A stretch of DNA of 22,509 bases from positions 1-22,509 of the forward strand of contig JAGLEA010000024.1 of NCBI GenBank assembly GCA_023145315.1, in the 5' to 3' direction. The stretch's first letter is position 1. Each line of letters starts with the position of its first letter. Positions 14,830 through 22,509 of the stretch are shown in pieces. The DNA comes from Psychrilyobacter sp. (lineage in GTDB: Bacteria; Fusobacteriota; Fusobacteriia; Fusobacteriales; Fusobacteriaceae). The position numbers and the translations under genes were made by a program. Under the pieces are notes generated by a model, which was not told the DNA's origin, searched no databases, and was given only the letters and a program-made list of their open reading frames with translations.

Positions 14830-16176
14830 TTATTTTAATCTATTTTTTATCTCTGCAGTTTCTTTTTCAAAGCCTGGCTTTTCTAATAACGCAAACATAT
14901 TACTTTTGTACGCTTCTACACCTGGTTGATCAAATGGATTTACAGCTAATATATATCCACTTATTGCACATGCTTTTTCAAAAAAGTAGTACATATATCC
15001 CAGTTGATAAGGTGTTGCCTCAGGTAAATTAATAGTTAAGTTTGGCACGCCACCATCTCTGTGAGCCAGTTTAGTACCTTCTGCTGCCATCTTATTTACA
15101 TAATCCATAGTTTTTCCAGCAAGATAGTTTAACCCGTCTAGATTCACTTCATCCTCTTCTATTGTCATATCTAATTCTGGTTTTTCTATATTTATTAGAG
15201 TTTCAAATAACTGTCTTTTTCCATCTTGAATATATTGACCTAATGAATGTAAGTCTGCAGTAAAGTCTGCTGAGGCAGGATATAACCCTTTATTATCTTT
15301 TCCTTCTGATTCACCAAATAACTGTTTCCACCACTCTGAAACATAATGTAATCTTGGCTCATAATTGATTAATAATTCGATATCTTTACCTTTTCTATGT
15401 AAGATATTTCTTACTGCTGCATATTTATAACAATCATTCTCGGCATATGGCTTTTTAAATTCTTCCATTGCTGAGCTAGCTCCTGCCATTAGTTCATCTA
15501 TATTTATCCCTGCTGCTGCAATTGGTAGAAGTCCTACTGCTGTTAATACAGAAAATCTTCCTCCTACATCATCAGGTACCACAAATGTTTCATATCCTTC
15601 ACCAGTAGCTAATTCTTTAAGAGCACCTTTTTTTTCATCTGTTGTTGCGTAGATCCTTTCTTTTGCTCCATCTTTACCATATTTTTCAATTAATAATTTT
15701 TTTAAAACTCTAAATGCAATTGCTGGTTCTGTTGTTGTTCCTGATTTAGATATAACATTTACAGAAAAATCTCTATCACCTATTAGTTCAACTAAATGCT
15801 TTAAATATGTTCCTGAAATTGTTGTTCCAGCAAAATATATCTCTGGAGTATCTCTTTTTTCTTTTGGTAATTCATTGTAGAAGGTATGTGTCAAAAATTC
15901 TATTGCAGATTTTGCTCCTAAATAAGAACCTCCTATTCCGACAACTATTAGAACCTCTGACTGTTTTTTTATTTTATCTGCCGCTTCTTTTATTTTTTCA
16001 AATTCTATTTTATCATAATTAGTTGGTAGATTAACCCATCCTAAAAAATCACTACCTGCACCTGTTCCTGTCATTAATTCTTTTTCTGCTAATTCCACTT
16101 GTTTTTGCATTAAAGCAACTTCGTGCTCACCTAAAAATTGAGTATTTCCTGAATAATCAAATGTTAATTTTTTCAT
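14830..16176 (-). CDS. pgi: Glucose-6-phosphate isomerase
   Basis: A 448-residue cytosolic enzyme interconverting glucose 6-phosphate and fructose 6-phosphate in glycolysis and gluconeogenesis. The length is that of the shorter Gram-positive/Thermotoga-type PGI. Motifs: VVGIGGSYLGAKSAIEFL (78-95); phosphate-binding SKSGTTTEP (143-151); PDDVGGRFSV (201-210) with catalytic Arg207; FGESEGKD (287-294) with the base glutamate; His310 in DLHSLGQY; and Lys424 in EAYKSNM. GGAGG lies just upstream of the ATG at 16176. It follows the SLH-protein gene by 43 bases with no clear terminator between, so it may share that gene's transcript. It ends at a strong terminator. Confidence 0.96.
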   Translation of the reverse strand: MKKLTFDYSGNTQFLGEHEVALMQKQVELAEKELMTGTGAGSDFLGWVNLPTNYDKIEFEKIKEAADKIKKQSEVLIVVGIGGSYLGAKSAIEFLTHTFYNELPKEKRDTPEIYFAGTTISGTYLKHLVELIGDRDFSVNVISKSGTTTEPAIAFRVLKKLLIEKYGKDGAKERIYATTDEKKGALKELATGEGYETFVVPDDVGGRFSVLTAVGLLPIAAAGINIDELMAGASSAMEEFKKPYAENDCYKYAAVRNILHRKGKDIELLINYEPRLHYVSEWWKQLFGESEGKDNKGLYPASADFTADLHSLGQYIQDGKRQLFETLINIEKPELDMTIEEDEVNLDGLNYLAGKTMDYVNKMAAEGTKLAHRDGGVPNLTINLPEATPYQLGYMYYFFEKACAISGYILAVNPFDQPGVEAYKSNMFALLEKPGFEKETAEIKNRLK

Positions 16177-16219
16177 TTTTCCTCCTTGAGTAGTATTAAA
16201 TTTATTAATTTAATAACTT

Positions 16220-16648
16220 TTATTTTAGTTTTTCTATTTCTAGTTTTAATTTTTCTATCTCTAATTCATTACTTTTAACTCTTTTTTGTAAAATAATTAT
16301 ATTATCTTCATTTGCTTTTATTTTTTTTATATATAACTCTGTATTAAATCCAACTTTGTTTAGTTCGTTAGAAAACTCATATACTAGGTGCTCTAAAATT
16401 AAAAGATCTGATTGACTCGCTTTAGTTTCCTCGATCTTGTTTAAAGTTTTAGATAGATAGTAAACTAGATCATATTTGTTAATCGTTTTTTCACCATTAA
16501 AGTTAATTCCATCTTTTGGAAGAATTCCATTTCTATGTAAGTTCTCTATCGCTCTATAAGCCCAATGTTCATCTGAGATGTCGTTATAAATCTGAGATCC
16601 AAAAGTTATAGAGGTTATTATAAAAAAAACAAATAAAACTTTCTTCAT
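16220..16648 (-). CDS. Small exported protein with one SLH-type domain and C-terminal coiled coil
   Basis: A 142-residue protein with a cleavable signal peptide (about 1-17, MKKVLFVFFIITSITFG), then a single S-layer-homology-like domain at about 20-78 (YNDISDEHWAYRAIENLHRNGIL ... EKTINKYDLVYYLSKTL). A heptad-rich charged helix follows at about 108-142, ending in repeated EIEKLKL units. Fusobacteria and other Gram-negative-like lineages have outer-membrane/periplasmic proteins combining a lone SLH domain with a coiled coil, used to bridge the peptidoglycan and the outer membrane. Here no beta-barrel follows, so it may be a periplasmic spacer or adaptor. It has its own promoter (16702-16730) and a ribosome site GAGGTGAG. 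The specific role is not known. Confidence 0.75.
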   Translation of the reverse strand: MKKVLFVFFIITSITFGSQIYNDISDEHWAYRAIENLHRNGILPKDGINFNGEKTINKYDLVYYLSKTLNKIEETKASQSDLLILEHLVYEFSNELNKVGFNTELYIKKIKANEDNIIILQKRVKSNELEIEKLKLEIEKLK

Positions 16649-16687
16649 CTCTCACCTCATTGCTTTTATATTTATACCTTAATAAAA

Positions 16688-16707
16688 TATACTCTATTGT
16701 GAGTATA
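16688..16707. promoter_or_regulatory. Inverted repeat overlapping the SLH-gene -10 element
   Basis: TATACTC (16688-16694) and GAGTATA (16701-16707) form a 7-6-7 inverted repeat covering the -10 and the expected start site. It could be an operator or a hairpin at the 5' end of the transcript. The regulator is unknown. Confidence 0.4.
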
Positions 16708-16730
16708 ACATATGTATTTTTCCTTATCAA
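16702..16730 (-). promoter_or_regulatory. Promoter of the SLH-domain protein gene
   Basis: The minus strand reads TTGATA (16725-16730), 17-base spacer, TATACT (16702-16707), leaving a leader of about 46 bases. It begins only 7 bases past the ispE stop, and no terminator for ispE is visible before it. Confidence 0.65.
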
Positions 16731-16737
16731 TTTTCTT

Positions 16738-17601
16738 TTAATTTAAAAAATCACAAACTAATATTTCACAATCCTCTAACTCTACTTTTAGTTTTTCATA
16801 TATTGTATTTTGTTGTTTTTCTTCTACTACTGTGAAATAACAACTTCCACTTCCTGACATGTGAAATTTAACATCTTTTATTTCATTTATTCTATTTCTA
16901 AATTCTATAATGTTTTTATCTTCTAACAATAAACTTTGTTCAAGTTGGTTTTCCACCAAATTATCTAAGTTATCCTTATTCCAAAATCTCATAGTCTCTA
17001 TAATTTTGTCTATATTTGCATCTTTTTTTTCTTTTAGTCTAGAATAGTTTTTATAAGCAACCACTGTACTCACTCCGAAACTTGGTTTTACAAGTATGAT
17101 TTTATTGTTAATCCTATTTTCTATCACCTCTATCTCTTCGCCAATTCCTTTTACTCTTGACGATTTATTAATAATAAAAAACGGAATATCTGCTCCTATA
17201 TTTTTTGTTATTTCTAAAGCTCTTTTTAGACTTATAGGCATTTTATAATGTTTATTAAGTTCATTAAAGAAAAAAGCGCCATTTGAACTCCCTCCTCCTA
17301 AACCTGCTTGAGATGGTATATTTTTCTCTAAATATAGTTCGATTTCTTGTTTTTCTATTCCTGTTTCTTTATAAAATAAGTCATATATTTTATATATAAT
17401 ATTCTCTTTTCCAACGGGTATCTCTTTTTTATTTGTTTCTATCTTTAAATCACCGGCTTTACCTTTAAAGTTTATAACCATTTTATCTGATAGGGATATA
17501 GGAACCATTATCATATCCAAAAGGTGATATCCTCTATTTGTTTTTCCTGTTATATTTAAGCCGAGGTTTATCTTTCCGTTTGACTCTATTTCAACAATCA
17601 T
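16738..17601 (-). CDS. ispE: IspE, 4-diphosphocytidyl-2-C-methyl-D-erythritol kinase
   Basis: A 287-residue GHMP-family kinase that phosphorylates CDP-methylerythritol with ATP in the non-mevalonate isoprenoid pathway, in the cytosol. Motifs: NGKINLGLNITGK (8-20) with catalytic Lys10; GYHLLDMIMVPISL (24-37); ATP-binding PSQAGLGGGSSNGAF (96-110); IGADIPFFI (135-143) with catalytic Asp138; and the C-terminal GHMP motif MSGSGSCYF (248-256). The start at 17601 is chosen over an in-frame ATG nine codons upstream because AGGAGA directly precedes it. It lies 51 bases after rqcP on the same strand, probably in the mazG-rqcP-ispE unit. ispD of the same pathway is at the left window edge, in a separate unit. 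Confidence 0.93.
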   Translation of the reverse strand: MIVEIESNGKINLGLNITGKTNRGYHLLDMIMVPISLSDKMVINFKGKAGDLKIETNKKEIPVGKENIIYKIYDLFYKETGIEKQEIELYLEKNIPSQAGLGGGSSNGAFFFNELNKHYKMPISLKRALEITKNIGADIPFFIINKSSRVKGIGEEIEVIENRINNKIILVKPSFGVSTVVAYKNYSRLKEKKDANIDKIIETMRFWNKDNLDNLVENQLEQSLLLEDKNIIEFRNRINEIKDVKFHMSGSGSCYFTVVEEKQQNTIYEKLKVELEDCEILVCDFLN

Positions 17602-17652
17602 AGCTCTCCTTTTAATGTACCCATACAATAATAAAGTTATTGTTCATCTTTT

Positions 17653-17922
17653 TTATTCTTCTATTTTTATCTCTTTAACCTCTATTATTTTAAAAAGCTC
17701 AGCAGCATCATCTTTTTTTGTATTTCCGTTTGGCACTTCTAAAACTTCTACTTTCATATATTTACTAAAATATTCTAATTCTATTGTATCTCCAACCCCC
17801 ACTTTTGTCCCTGCTTTTGCCACTTTTCCATTTAATTTTACCTTCTTATTATCTAACACTGTTTTAGCAACAGGTCTTCTTTTTATTATCCTTGAAACTT
17901 TAAAAAATTTATCTAAACGCAT
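17653..17922 (-). CDS. rqcP: S4-domain RNA-binding protein, RqcP (YabO) type
   Basis: An 89-residue protein that is almost entirely an S4 RNA-binding fold: MRLDKFFKVSRIIKRRPVAK at 1-20, DNKKVKLNGK (24-33), AGTKVGVGDTIEL (37-49), followed by a short charged tail. RqcP is a ribosome-associated quality-control factor that helps RqcH add alanine tails to stalled chains on 50S subunits. Hsp15-like S4 proteins are the alternative, but size and position after mazG match Bacillus yabO. The start at 17922 has GGGGTG at normal spacing. It lies 28 bases after the mazG stop and 51 bases before ispE. Confidence 0.85.
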   Translation of the reverse strand: MRLDKFFKVSRIIKRRPVAKTVLDNKKVKLNGKVAKAGTKVGVGDTIELEYFSKYMKVEVLEVPNGNTKKDDAAELFKIIEVKEIKIEE

Positions 17923-17950
17923 TCATTCACCCCTTAATATTTTTTCTTGA

Positions 17951-18715
17951 TTACTTGTTTTTTTCCTCTTTCTTTGCCTCTTCCCACAGTTTTTCCATAT
18001 CATCTAAACTACTCTCTTTTATCTTACAATTTGATTCTACATATCTAAACCTTCTATCAAATTTTTTATTAGTTCCTGCTAAAGCATCTACTATATCTAT
18101 GTCCAATTTTCTCCCAATATTTACAATTGTAAATATTAGATCTCCTAACTCTTCTTTCAAATTTACCTTATCTTTTTTTTTATAAGCCTCTTTCATTTCT
18201 ATTAATTCTTCTTCTAATTTTTCAAACGCTCCACCTTCATCTTCCCAATCAAACCCCACACTTGCAGCTTTTTGTTGTAATTTATATGATTTTGCTAATG
18301 GTGGAAATACTTTGGGGATACCATCTAATACCGAGGTTCTGCCCCTGTGTTCTTTTTCCTCTTTTTTTATTTCGTTCCAATTTACCCTAACCTCTTGAGA
18401 ATTAGTTGCAACAACATCTCCAAAAATATGTGGATGTCTACGAATTAATTTTTCTCTTATTTTTTTTGCCACATCGTCTATCGTAAATTCTCCTTTTTCT
18501 TCCATAATCTGAGCTTGAAAAACTATATTAAGTAAAAGGTCACCGAGCTCTCCTTTCAACTCTTCGCCACCTATATCCATAGCTTCTAAAGTTTCATAAG
18601 TTTCTTCTAGTAGGTAAGGCTTTAGACTATCTAACGTTTGTTCTCTATCCCAAGGGCATCCATTAGGAGCTCTTAATTCCTTCATTATTTTTACTAATTT
18701 ATAAAATTCACTCAT
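17951..18715 (-). CDS. mazG: MazG nucleoside triphosphate pyrophosphohydrolase (tandem MazG domains)
   Basis: A 254-residue cytosolic enzyme that hydrolyses (d)NTPs to monophosphate and pyrophosphate, a house-cleaning role. It begins with the typical LRAPNGCPWDREQTLDSLKP (14-33). The first MazG domain has EETYE (37-41) with ELGDLL (56-61). The second (about 145-225) starts at QQKAASVGFDW and has EEELIEMKEA and ELGDLIF (189-195). This is the EExxE...ExxD metal-binding pattern in both halves. The Bacillus YabN SAM-methylase half is absent, so it is the E. coli-like MazG form. GAGGAG precedes the ATG. It leads the mazG-rqcP-ispE group, downstream of the foldase terminator. Confidence 0.95.
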   Translation of the reverse strand: MSEFYKLVKIMKELRAPNGCPWDREQTLDSLKPYLLEETYETLEAMDIGGEELKGELGDLLLNIVFQAQIMEEKGEFTIDDVAKKIREKLIRRHPHIFGDVVATNSQEVRVNWNEIKKEEKEHRGRTSVLDGIPKVFPPLAKSYKLQQKAASVGFDWEDEGGAFEKLEEELIEMKEAYKKKDKVNLKEELGDLIFTIVNIGRKLDIDIVDALAGTNKKFDRRFRYVESNCKIKESSLDDMEKLWEEAKKEEKNK

Positions 18716-18765
18716 AAATACTCCTCAATCATATGTACATCTTCAATAATAAAGTTAGCAATTAA

Positions 18766-18796
18766 TTTTAAAATAGGTGGACAAGCCACCTATTTT
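18766..18796 (-). terminator. Hairpin terminator after the PPIC lipoprotein gene
   Basis: An 11-bp stem AAAATAGGTGG/CCACCTATTTT with a 5-base loop, overlapping the gene's stop codon. On the minus strand only TTTT then A-rich sequence follows, so efficiency may be moderate. Confidence 0.75.
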
Positions 18797-19656
18797 TATT
18801 TTTTAATGTATTCTTTTTTTAGACTTTCAATCCAATTTTTATACTCTTCAGCTCTTTTTTTATTTAATAATTCTTTCTCTATAGTTGGCTTTACTTCTTC
18901 AAAAGTCATGTATGCTTCTTCTTTTTTATCTTCTATAAAGATTATATGGTATCCAAATTGAGTTTCTACAACAGATCCATATATTTTTTCAGGCACTCCA
19001 GTAAATGCAGCATCAGCAAACTCTTTTACCATTGTTGTTTTATCAAACCATCCCAGTTCTCCACCAGCTTTTCCTGTTGGACCTTCTGAGTATTTTTTTG
19101 CCATTTCTGAAAAATTTTCTGGTGTAACTTCTGTTAATATTTTTTTTGCTCTTTTTTCTGCCTCGTTTTTCTCTTTTCCCGACATGTTTTCTCTTGTCAT
19201 TATTAATATATGAGCAGCTTTCACTTGACTAGGCTTTTTAAACTGTTCCTTATTTTTGTTGTAATCATCCATTAACTCTTCATTAGTTAACTTAACTCCT
19301 TCTACTATCTTTTTATTTAAAAGGTGGGTTATTAATATTCCGTCTTTTTCCTCTTTTAACTCTTTCTTATATGATTCTGTATCTTCTATCCCATCTTTTT
19401 TTGCTTCTTGAGCTAATATCTTTCTTATTGTTATCTCCTCTATCAGTGCTGCTCTACCTTTTTCAGTTTTTGAATATTCTTTGTATTGAGGAGGTAATCT
19501 ATCAATCTTTTCTTGCAATTCTGCTTCTGTTAAGTTTTCATTTCCTACAACCATTATTACTTTTGATTGACCTTTTGTCTCTACTCCACCTATTTTTTTC
19601 TCACAGGCTGTCATTCCTAATGACAAAACTATTAGTCCTATTGCAATTTTCTTCAT
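18796..19656 (-). CDS. PPIC-type peptidyl-prolyl isomerase lipoprotein (PrsA/SurA-like foldase)
   Basis: A 286-residue envelope protein. The N-terminal signal ends in MTAC with Cys18, a lipobox-like site, so it is probably a lipoprotein of the periplasm. A SurA_N-like helical region (about 31-140) is followed by a full parvulin domain at about 144-243: VKAAHILIM, FSEMAKKYSEGPTGKAGGELGWF, FADAAFTG and FGYHIIFIED. A C-terminal helix (about 252-283) completes the PrsA-like chaperone clamp. It would catalyse prolyl isomerisation and help fold exported proteins. The gene starts 12 bases after the end of mfd with AGGAG in front, so the two were co-transcribed originally. With mfd damaged at its 5' end, the source of its promoter is unclear. 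Confidence 0.92.
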   Translation of the reverse strand: MKKIAIGLIVLSLGMTACEKKIGGVETKGQSKVIMVVGNENLTEAELQEKIDRLPPQYKEYSKTEKGRAALIEEITIRKILAQEAKKDGIEDTESYKKELKEEKDGILITHLLNKKIVEGVKLTNEELMDDYNKNKEQFKKPSQVKAAHILIMTRENMSGKEKNEAEKRAKKILTEVTPENFSEMAKKYSEGPTGKAGGELGWFDKTTMVKEFADAAFTGVPEKIYGSVVETQFGYHIIFIEDKKEEAYMTFEEVKPTIEKELLNKKRAEEYKNWIESLKKEYIKK

Positions 19657-19668
19657 TTTTTCTCCTAA

Positions 19669-21930
19669 TTAACTTTTATTATAATTTTTAAAAAACTCGT
19701 TAATATCACTAGCTAAGATTGCTCCTTCTTTTTGAAGATATCTTATTTCTTGAGACATTAGCATCTCTTGAATTTTTTCTATATTTATTTTTCCTTCTAT
19801 AAACTTAATCTTATAACCATCTTTCTCTAGTTGTATACTCTTTATTTCATTCATTTGTGCTTTTATTTTGATTTTTAAATATTCAAATAATTCTTCTACA
19901 ACTCTTGGTAGTTTACCAAATCTATCTTTTATTTCATCTTTCATCTCTTCTAAATCTTCTAATTTTTCTATAGTCACAATTCTTCTATAAATTACTATTT
20001 TTTCCTCTTCTTTTATATAGTCACTAGGTATATAGCCGTGAATCCCCAAGTCTAGATTAATCTCTTCAACTATTACTTCACCGTTTTTTATTTTTTTGAC
20101 TTCTTCTCCTAGCATCTTTAGATACATGTCGTAACCAAATATTTTTAGAGCTCCGTGTTGTTTATCTCCTAATATTTCTCCTGCCCCTCTAATCTTCATA
20201 TCCTCTAGAGAAAGCTGAAAACCGGCTCCTAAATCAGTTATTTGACTCATTGAATCCCGTTTTTGTTTTCCTTTTTTTGTTCCACCTTTGAGGGAATCCA
20301 CCAAAAGATAGCAATAAGCTTTTTTACTACTTCTACCCACTCTGCCACGAAGCTGGTATACCTGGGATAAACCTAACTTCTCAAAACTTTCAATTATAAT
20401 TGTGTTTGCATTTTCAATATCTATTCCATTTTCTATAATGGTTGTAGTTAGAAGTACATCTATGTCACCATCTTCAAAAGCTTCTATTTTTCTCTTTATT
20501 TCATGGGATCCCATTTGTCCATGAATATATTCTATAGTAACATATTTTGGAACAATCTCTCTGATTTCTTTTAGTTTCGTTTCCATTCCTTTTACAGAAT
20601 TATATAGATAAAAAACCTGTCCTTCACGAGAAATTTCTCTCATTATAGCTTTTTTTATATCTCCCTTGGTTTTCTCTATTATATAGGTTTCTATTGGTAC
20701 TCTGTTAGTTGGAGGTGTTTGTATAATAGAAATATCACGGATTCCTAATAACGCTAAATTTAAAGTTCTAGGTATTGGGGTTGCTGTCAAGGTTAGCATA
20801 TCTACATTTGTCCTCATTGTTTTTAGGTGCTCTTTTGCTTTAACTCCAAATTTTTGTTCCTCATCAATAATTACTAATCCTAAATCTTTAAATTTTATAT
20901 CTTTTGATAACAATCTATGGGTTCCTATAATTACGTCAATTACTCCATCTTTTAGTTTTTTTACCACAATATTTTGCTCTTTTGGAGTTTTTAATCGTGA
21001 AAGTAACTCTAGTTCTAATGGAAAATTTTGAAACCTTTCCTTAAATCTTTCAAAATGTTGGGCAGCCAGTACTGTTGTAGGTGCTAGGATTACAACTTGT
21101 TTCCCATCCATTACAGCTTTAAAAGTAGCTCTCATAGCAACCTCAGTTTTACCATAACCTACATCTCCACACACAACTCTATCCATGACTTTTGAACCTT
21201 CCATATCTCCTTTTACATCTAATATTGCTTTCATCTGATCTTTCGTTTCATTATAAGGGAATCCCTCTTCGAACTCCTCTTGCCAGACAGTGTCCTTCCC
21301 AAAAGTATATCCTACATTCATTGCTCTTCTAGCTTGGATTTCTAAAAGTTCTCTTGCAAACTTTTCTATTTCTTTCTTTATCTTTTCTTGTCTTTTTCTA
21401 AAACCTCTTCTACCTAATCGAAATATATCTGGAACTATTCCAGGCTCTGATATATATCTTTCTATCTTATTTAGACCTGCTATTGGTACAAAAAGTTTAT
21501 CTTCGTCAGCATATTTTATTTTTAAATAATCTTCTCCGTTTATATCCTCTACACCGAGATAAACTCCTACGCCATATATCTCGTGTATTATATAATCATC
21601 AAGTAATATTTGATCTATTTTTTTAAAGGTTATACTTTTTTTTCTCTTTTCACTTCGTTTTACTTGAATACCTTTTAGCTCTCGATCTGTTAATACCAAC
21701 TCATCTTTACCTTTAAATCCTTCATAATGAGGGTTTCGTATAACTTGGATAGATGTTTCCTTAAAGATTTCAGAATATCTTTTTTTCTCCTCTGTTAATA
21801 TCGTTATTTTTTTTGTTTTTGATAATTTTTTCAAATAGCTATGATTTTTATAGTTTTCTATCTCTTCAGTTTTAAATCTATCTAATTCTATTTTAGTAGA
21901 AATCTTTTTTATTGGAGTTAAATAGAAGTC
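19669..21930 (-). pseudogene. mfd: Mfd, transcription-repair coupling factor, lacking the N-terminal UvrB-like region
   Basis: The open frame runs from 21930 to 19669, about 753 codons; full Mfd is roughly 980-1150 residues. Counting from a TTG at 21834 (721 aa): D3 remnant at about 1-60; RNA-polymerase-interaction domain at about 68-140 (DDYIIHEIYGVGVYLG); Walker A GDVGYGKT (223-230); DEEQ (324-327); TATPIPRTL (350-358); QLRGRVGR (494-501); RGAGEILG (549-556); and the C-terminal regulatory domain to the end. These are the translocase parts that push stalled RNA polymerase. The UvrA-binding, UvrB-like domains are missing. The frame upstream closes at TAA 21931-21933 and holds no ATG or GTG. 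TTG 21834 has no ribosome site, and the first in-frame ATG is at residue 172. I call it a 5'-truncated, probably non-functional gene; a translated core is not excluded. Confidence 0.75.
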
Positions 21931-22061
21931 TTATTAGTCTCTAGATATTTATTTAATAATTCACTTAGGGTAAGGCTTTTCCTTTTTTTAGAATGAAGCT
22001 TATTGATCTGAGTGCCTTTGACTTCCATCTTCTTTTTGGTGGGGCTTGTATCTTCTATCAT
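21918..22061 (-). other. Short unassigned ORF (47 codons) in decayed region
   Basis: From ATG 22061 to TAA 21918-21920, lysine-rich (TSPTKKKMEVKGTQINKLHS, later SELLNKYLETNK). No ribosome site is visible. It runs into the mfd frame with a +1 shift, overlapping its first codons. It may be a scrambled remnant of the mfd N-terminal half or unrelated debris; I cannot assign it. Confidence 0.25.
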
Positions 22062-22177
22062 TCTGCATATATTTAGGTATTACTAAATGTACAAAAAAAT
22101 ATTTTAAAATATTTCAATAGCTAATATATTTTGTTTTATAACTAATTATTGTTTTATCATAGAAGGTTATCTTACAT
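21934..22177. other. Gene-poor scar between mfd and mutA-like remnants
   Basis: Apart from the short ORF above, all frames are closed by frequent stops. The only structure seen is an AT-only 18-base perfect palindrome, AAATATTTTAAAATATTT, at 22097-22114. There is no promoter or ribosome site that would serve mfd. It looks like the debris of a deletion or rearrangement. Confidence 0.5.
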
Positions 22178-22509
22178 CTAAACACTGCACTCGTTCTTCT
22201 CTTTTTTCAATCTTACTTTTTCATTTTCTTCCGATAACCTTTGAGGGTATATCAACCTGAAAGTAGTTTTATTATTTTTAGATTTAAAAAAAGGATACTT
22301 CCTTATACTGTCGTCTATTTTTTCATCAGAGTTCACTTTAAACTTAACACTTTTATCAAATAGTATTTGTTCTTTTCTTGCACTCTCATTTACTTTACGC
22401 TGTATTATACCTTCTTTAAGTTGTTTTAATATTCCTCCTCCATTTTCAATCAGCTTAAAAACCTCTAGAGCCTTTTCGGAAAGTTCATACTTTATAAAAT
22501 CTAAATAGT
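22178..22509 (-). pseudogene. Methylmalonyl-CoA mutase small-subunit (MutA-like) fragment, truncated at its C-terminus
   Basis: An open frame enters from the right window edge and ends at TAG 22178-22180 (109 visible residues). YELSEKALEVFKLIENGGG, LKQLKEGIIQRKVNESARKE, YPFFKS and YPQRLSEENEKVRLKKEK follow the order of a mutase barrel-to-B12-domain linker (AWxLFxExExxGG...xLKxGxIQxKIxESAxKR...NQYPN...RxAExFExLRxxTEK). MutA is the non-catalytic subunit of the B12-dependent enzyme interconverting succinyl- and methylmalonyl-CoA. The catalytic-site GTNQYPN element is not preserved, and the whole B12-like domain that should follow is absent, so it looks like a decayed or truncated copy. The intact part, if any, lies outside the window. 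Confidence 0.5.

Noticed and set aside
17602..17628. Nine-residue extension of IspE
   Set aside because: The conserved N-terminus and AGGAGA ribosome site both fit the start at 17601.
21832..21834. TTG as a genuine mfd start
   Set aside because: No Shine-Dalgarno sequence precedes it, and Mfd-like coding potential continues upstream for 32 more codons in frame.
22097..22114. 18-base AT palindrome as an attachment or origin site
   Set aside because: In sequence this AT-rich such palindromes arise easily; no integrase, replication protein or repeats accompany it.
1..22509. tRNA, rRNA, riboswitch or CRISPR arrays
   Set aside because: No cloverleaf-type sequence, conserved riboswitch core or regularly spaced repeats were seen on either strand; reading by eye could miss a weak one.

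Overview
The window is AT-rich and reads like a member of the Fusobacteriota, perhaps a Propionigenium/Ilyobacter/Psychrilyobacter-type anaerobe. It mixes genes typical of low-GC Gram-positives (mutS2, a PrsA-like foldase, a MazG/RqcP pair) with a LPS-type GT9 glycosyltransferase and a small SLH-domain exported protein, which imply an outer membrane. A fragment that looks like methylmalonyl-CoA mutase small subunit at the right edge fits succinate/propionate metabolism. The taxonomic call is an inference from gene content, not a search.

Left part (1-5051): ispD (cut by the window edge) and mutS2 form a minus-strand pair. Divergent from them are rpmB (L28), with its own promoter and terminator, and two overlapping DUF2721 membrane-protein genes. 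A bidirectional hairpin separates these from a convergent GT9 glycosyltransferase.

Sulfur module (5021-10347): two YeeE/YedE-type transporters and a CoA-disulfide/CoA-persulfide reductase with a C-terminal rhodanese domain lie on the minus strand. Divergent from them is a regulator that fuses a rhodanese domain to a CsoR/CstR-type repressor domain with the cysteine pair of a persulfide sensor and no copper-binding histidine. A strong promoter with an overlapping inverted repeat precedes the reductase. My reading is that the module imports sulfur compounds, reduces persulfides and senses sulfane sulfur. It is the most interesting system in the window.

Central insertion and signalling (10318-14824): an Xaa-Pro aminopeptidase gene and the decayed end of what looks like an insertion sequence lie between two nearly identical 30-31 bp copies of a terminator hairpin, about 2.06 kb apart. 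Then comes a CitA/CitB (DcuS/DcuR) two-component system with a 4-base stop/start overlap.

Right part (14796-22509): pgi, a small SLH protein, ispE, rqcP, mazG, a PPIC-type lipoprotein and mfd, all on the minus strand. The mfd-foldase-mazG-rqcP order resembles the Bacillus mfd-yabN-yabO neighbourhood. mfd lacks its N-terminal UvrB-like region and any plausible start, and is preceded by a decayed stretch and a 3'-truncated mutA-like fragment, so the last 600 bases look like a deletion or rearrangement scar.
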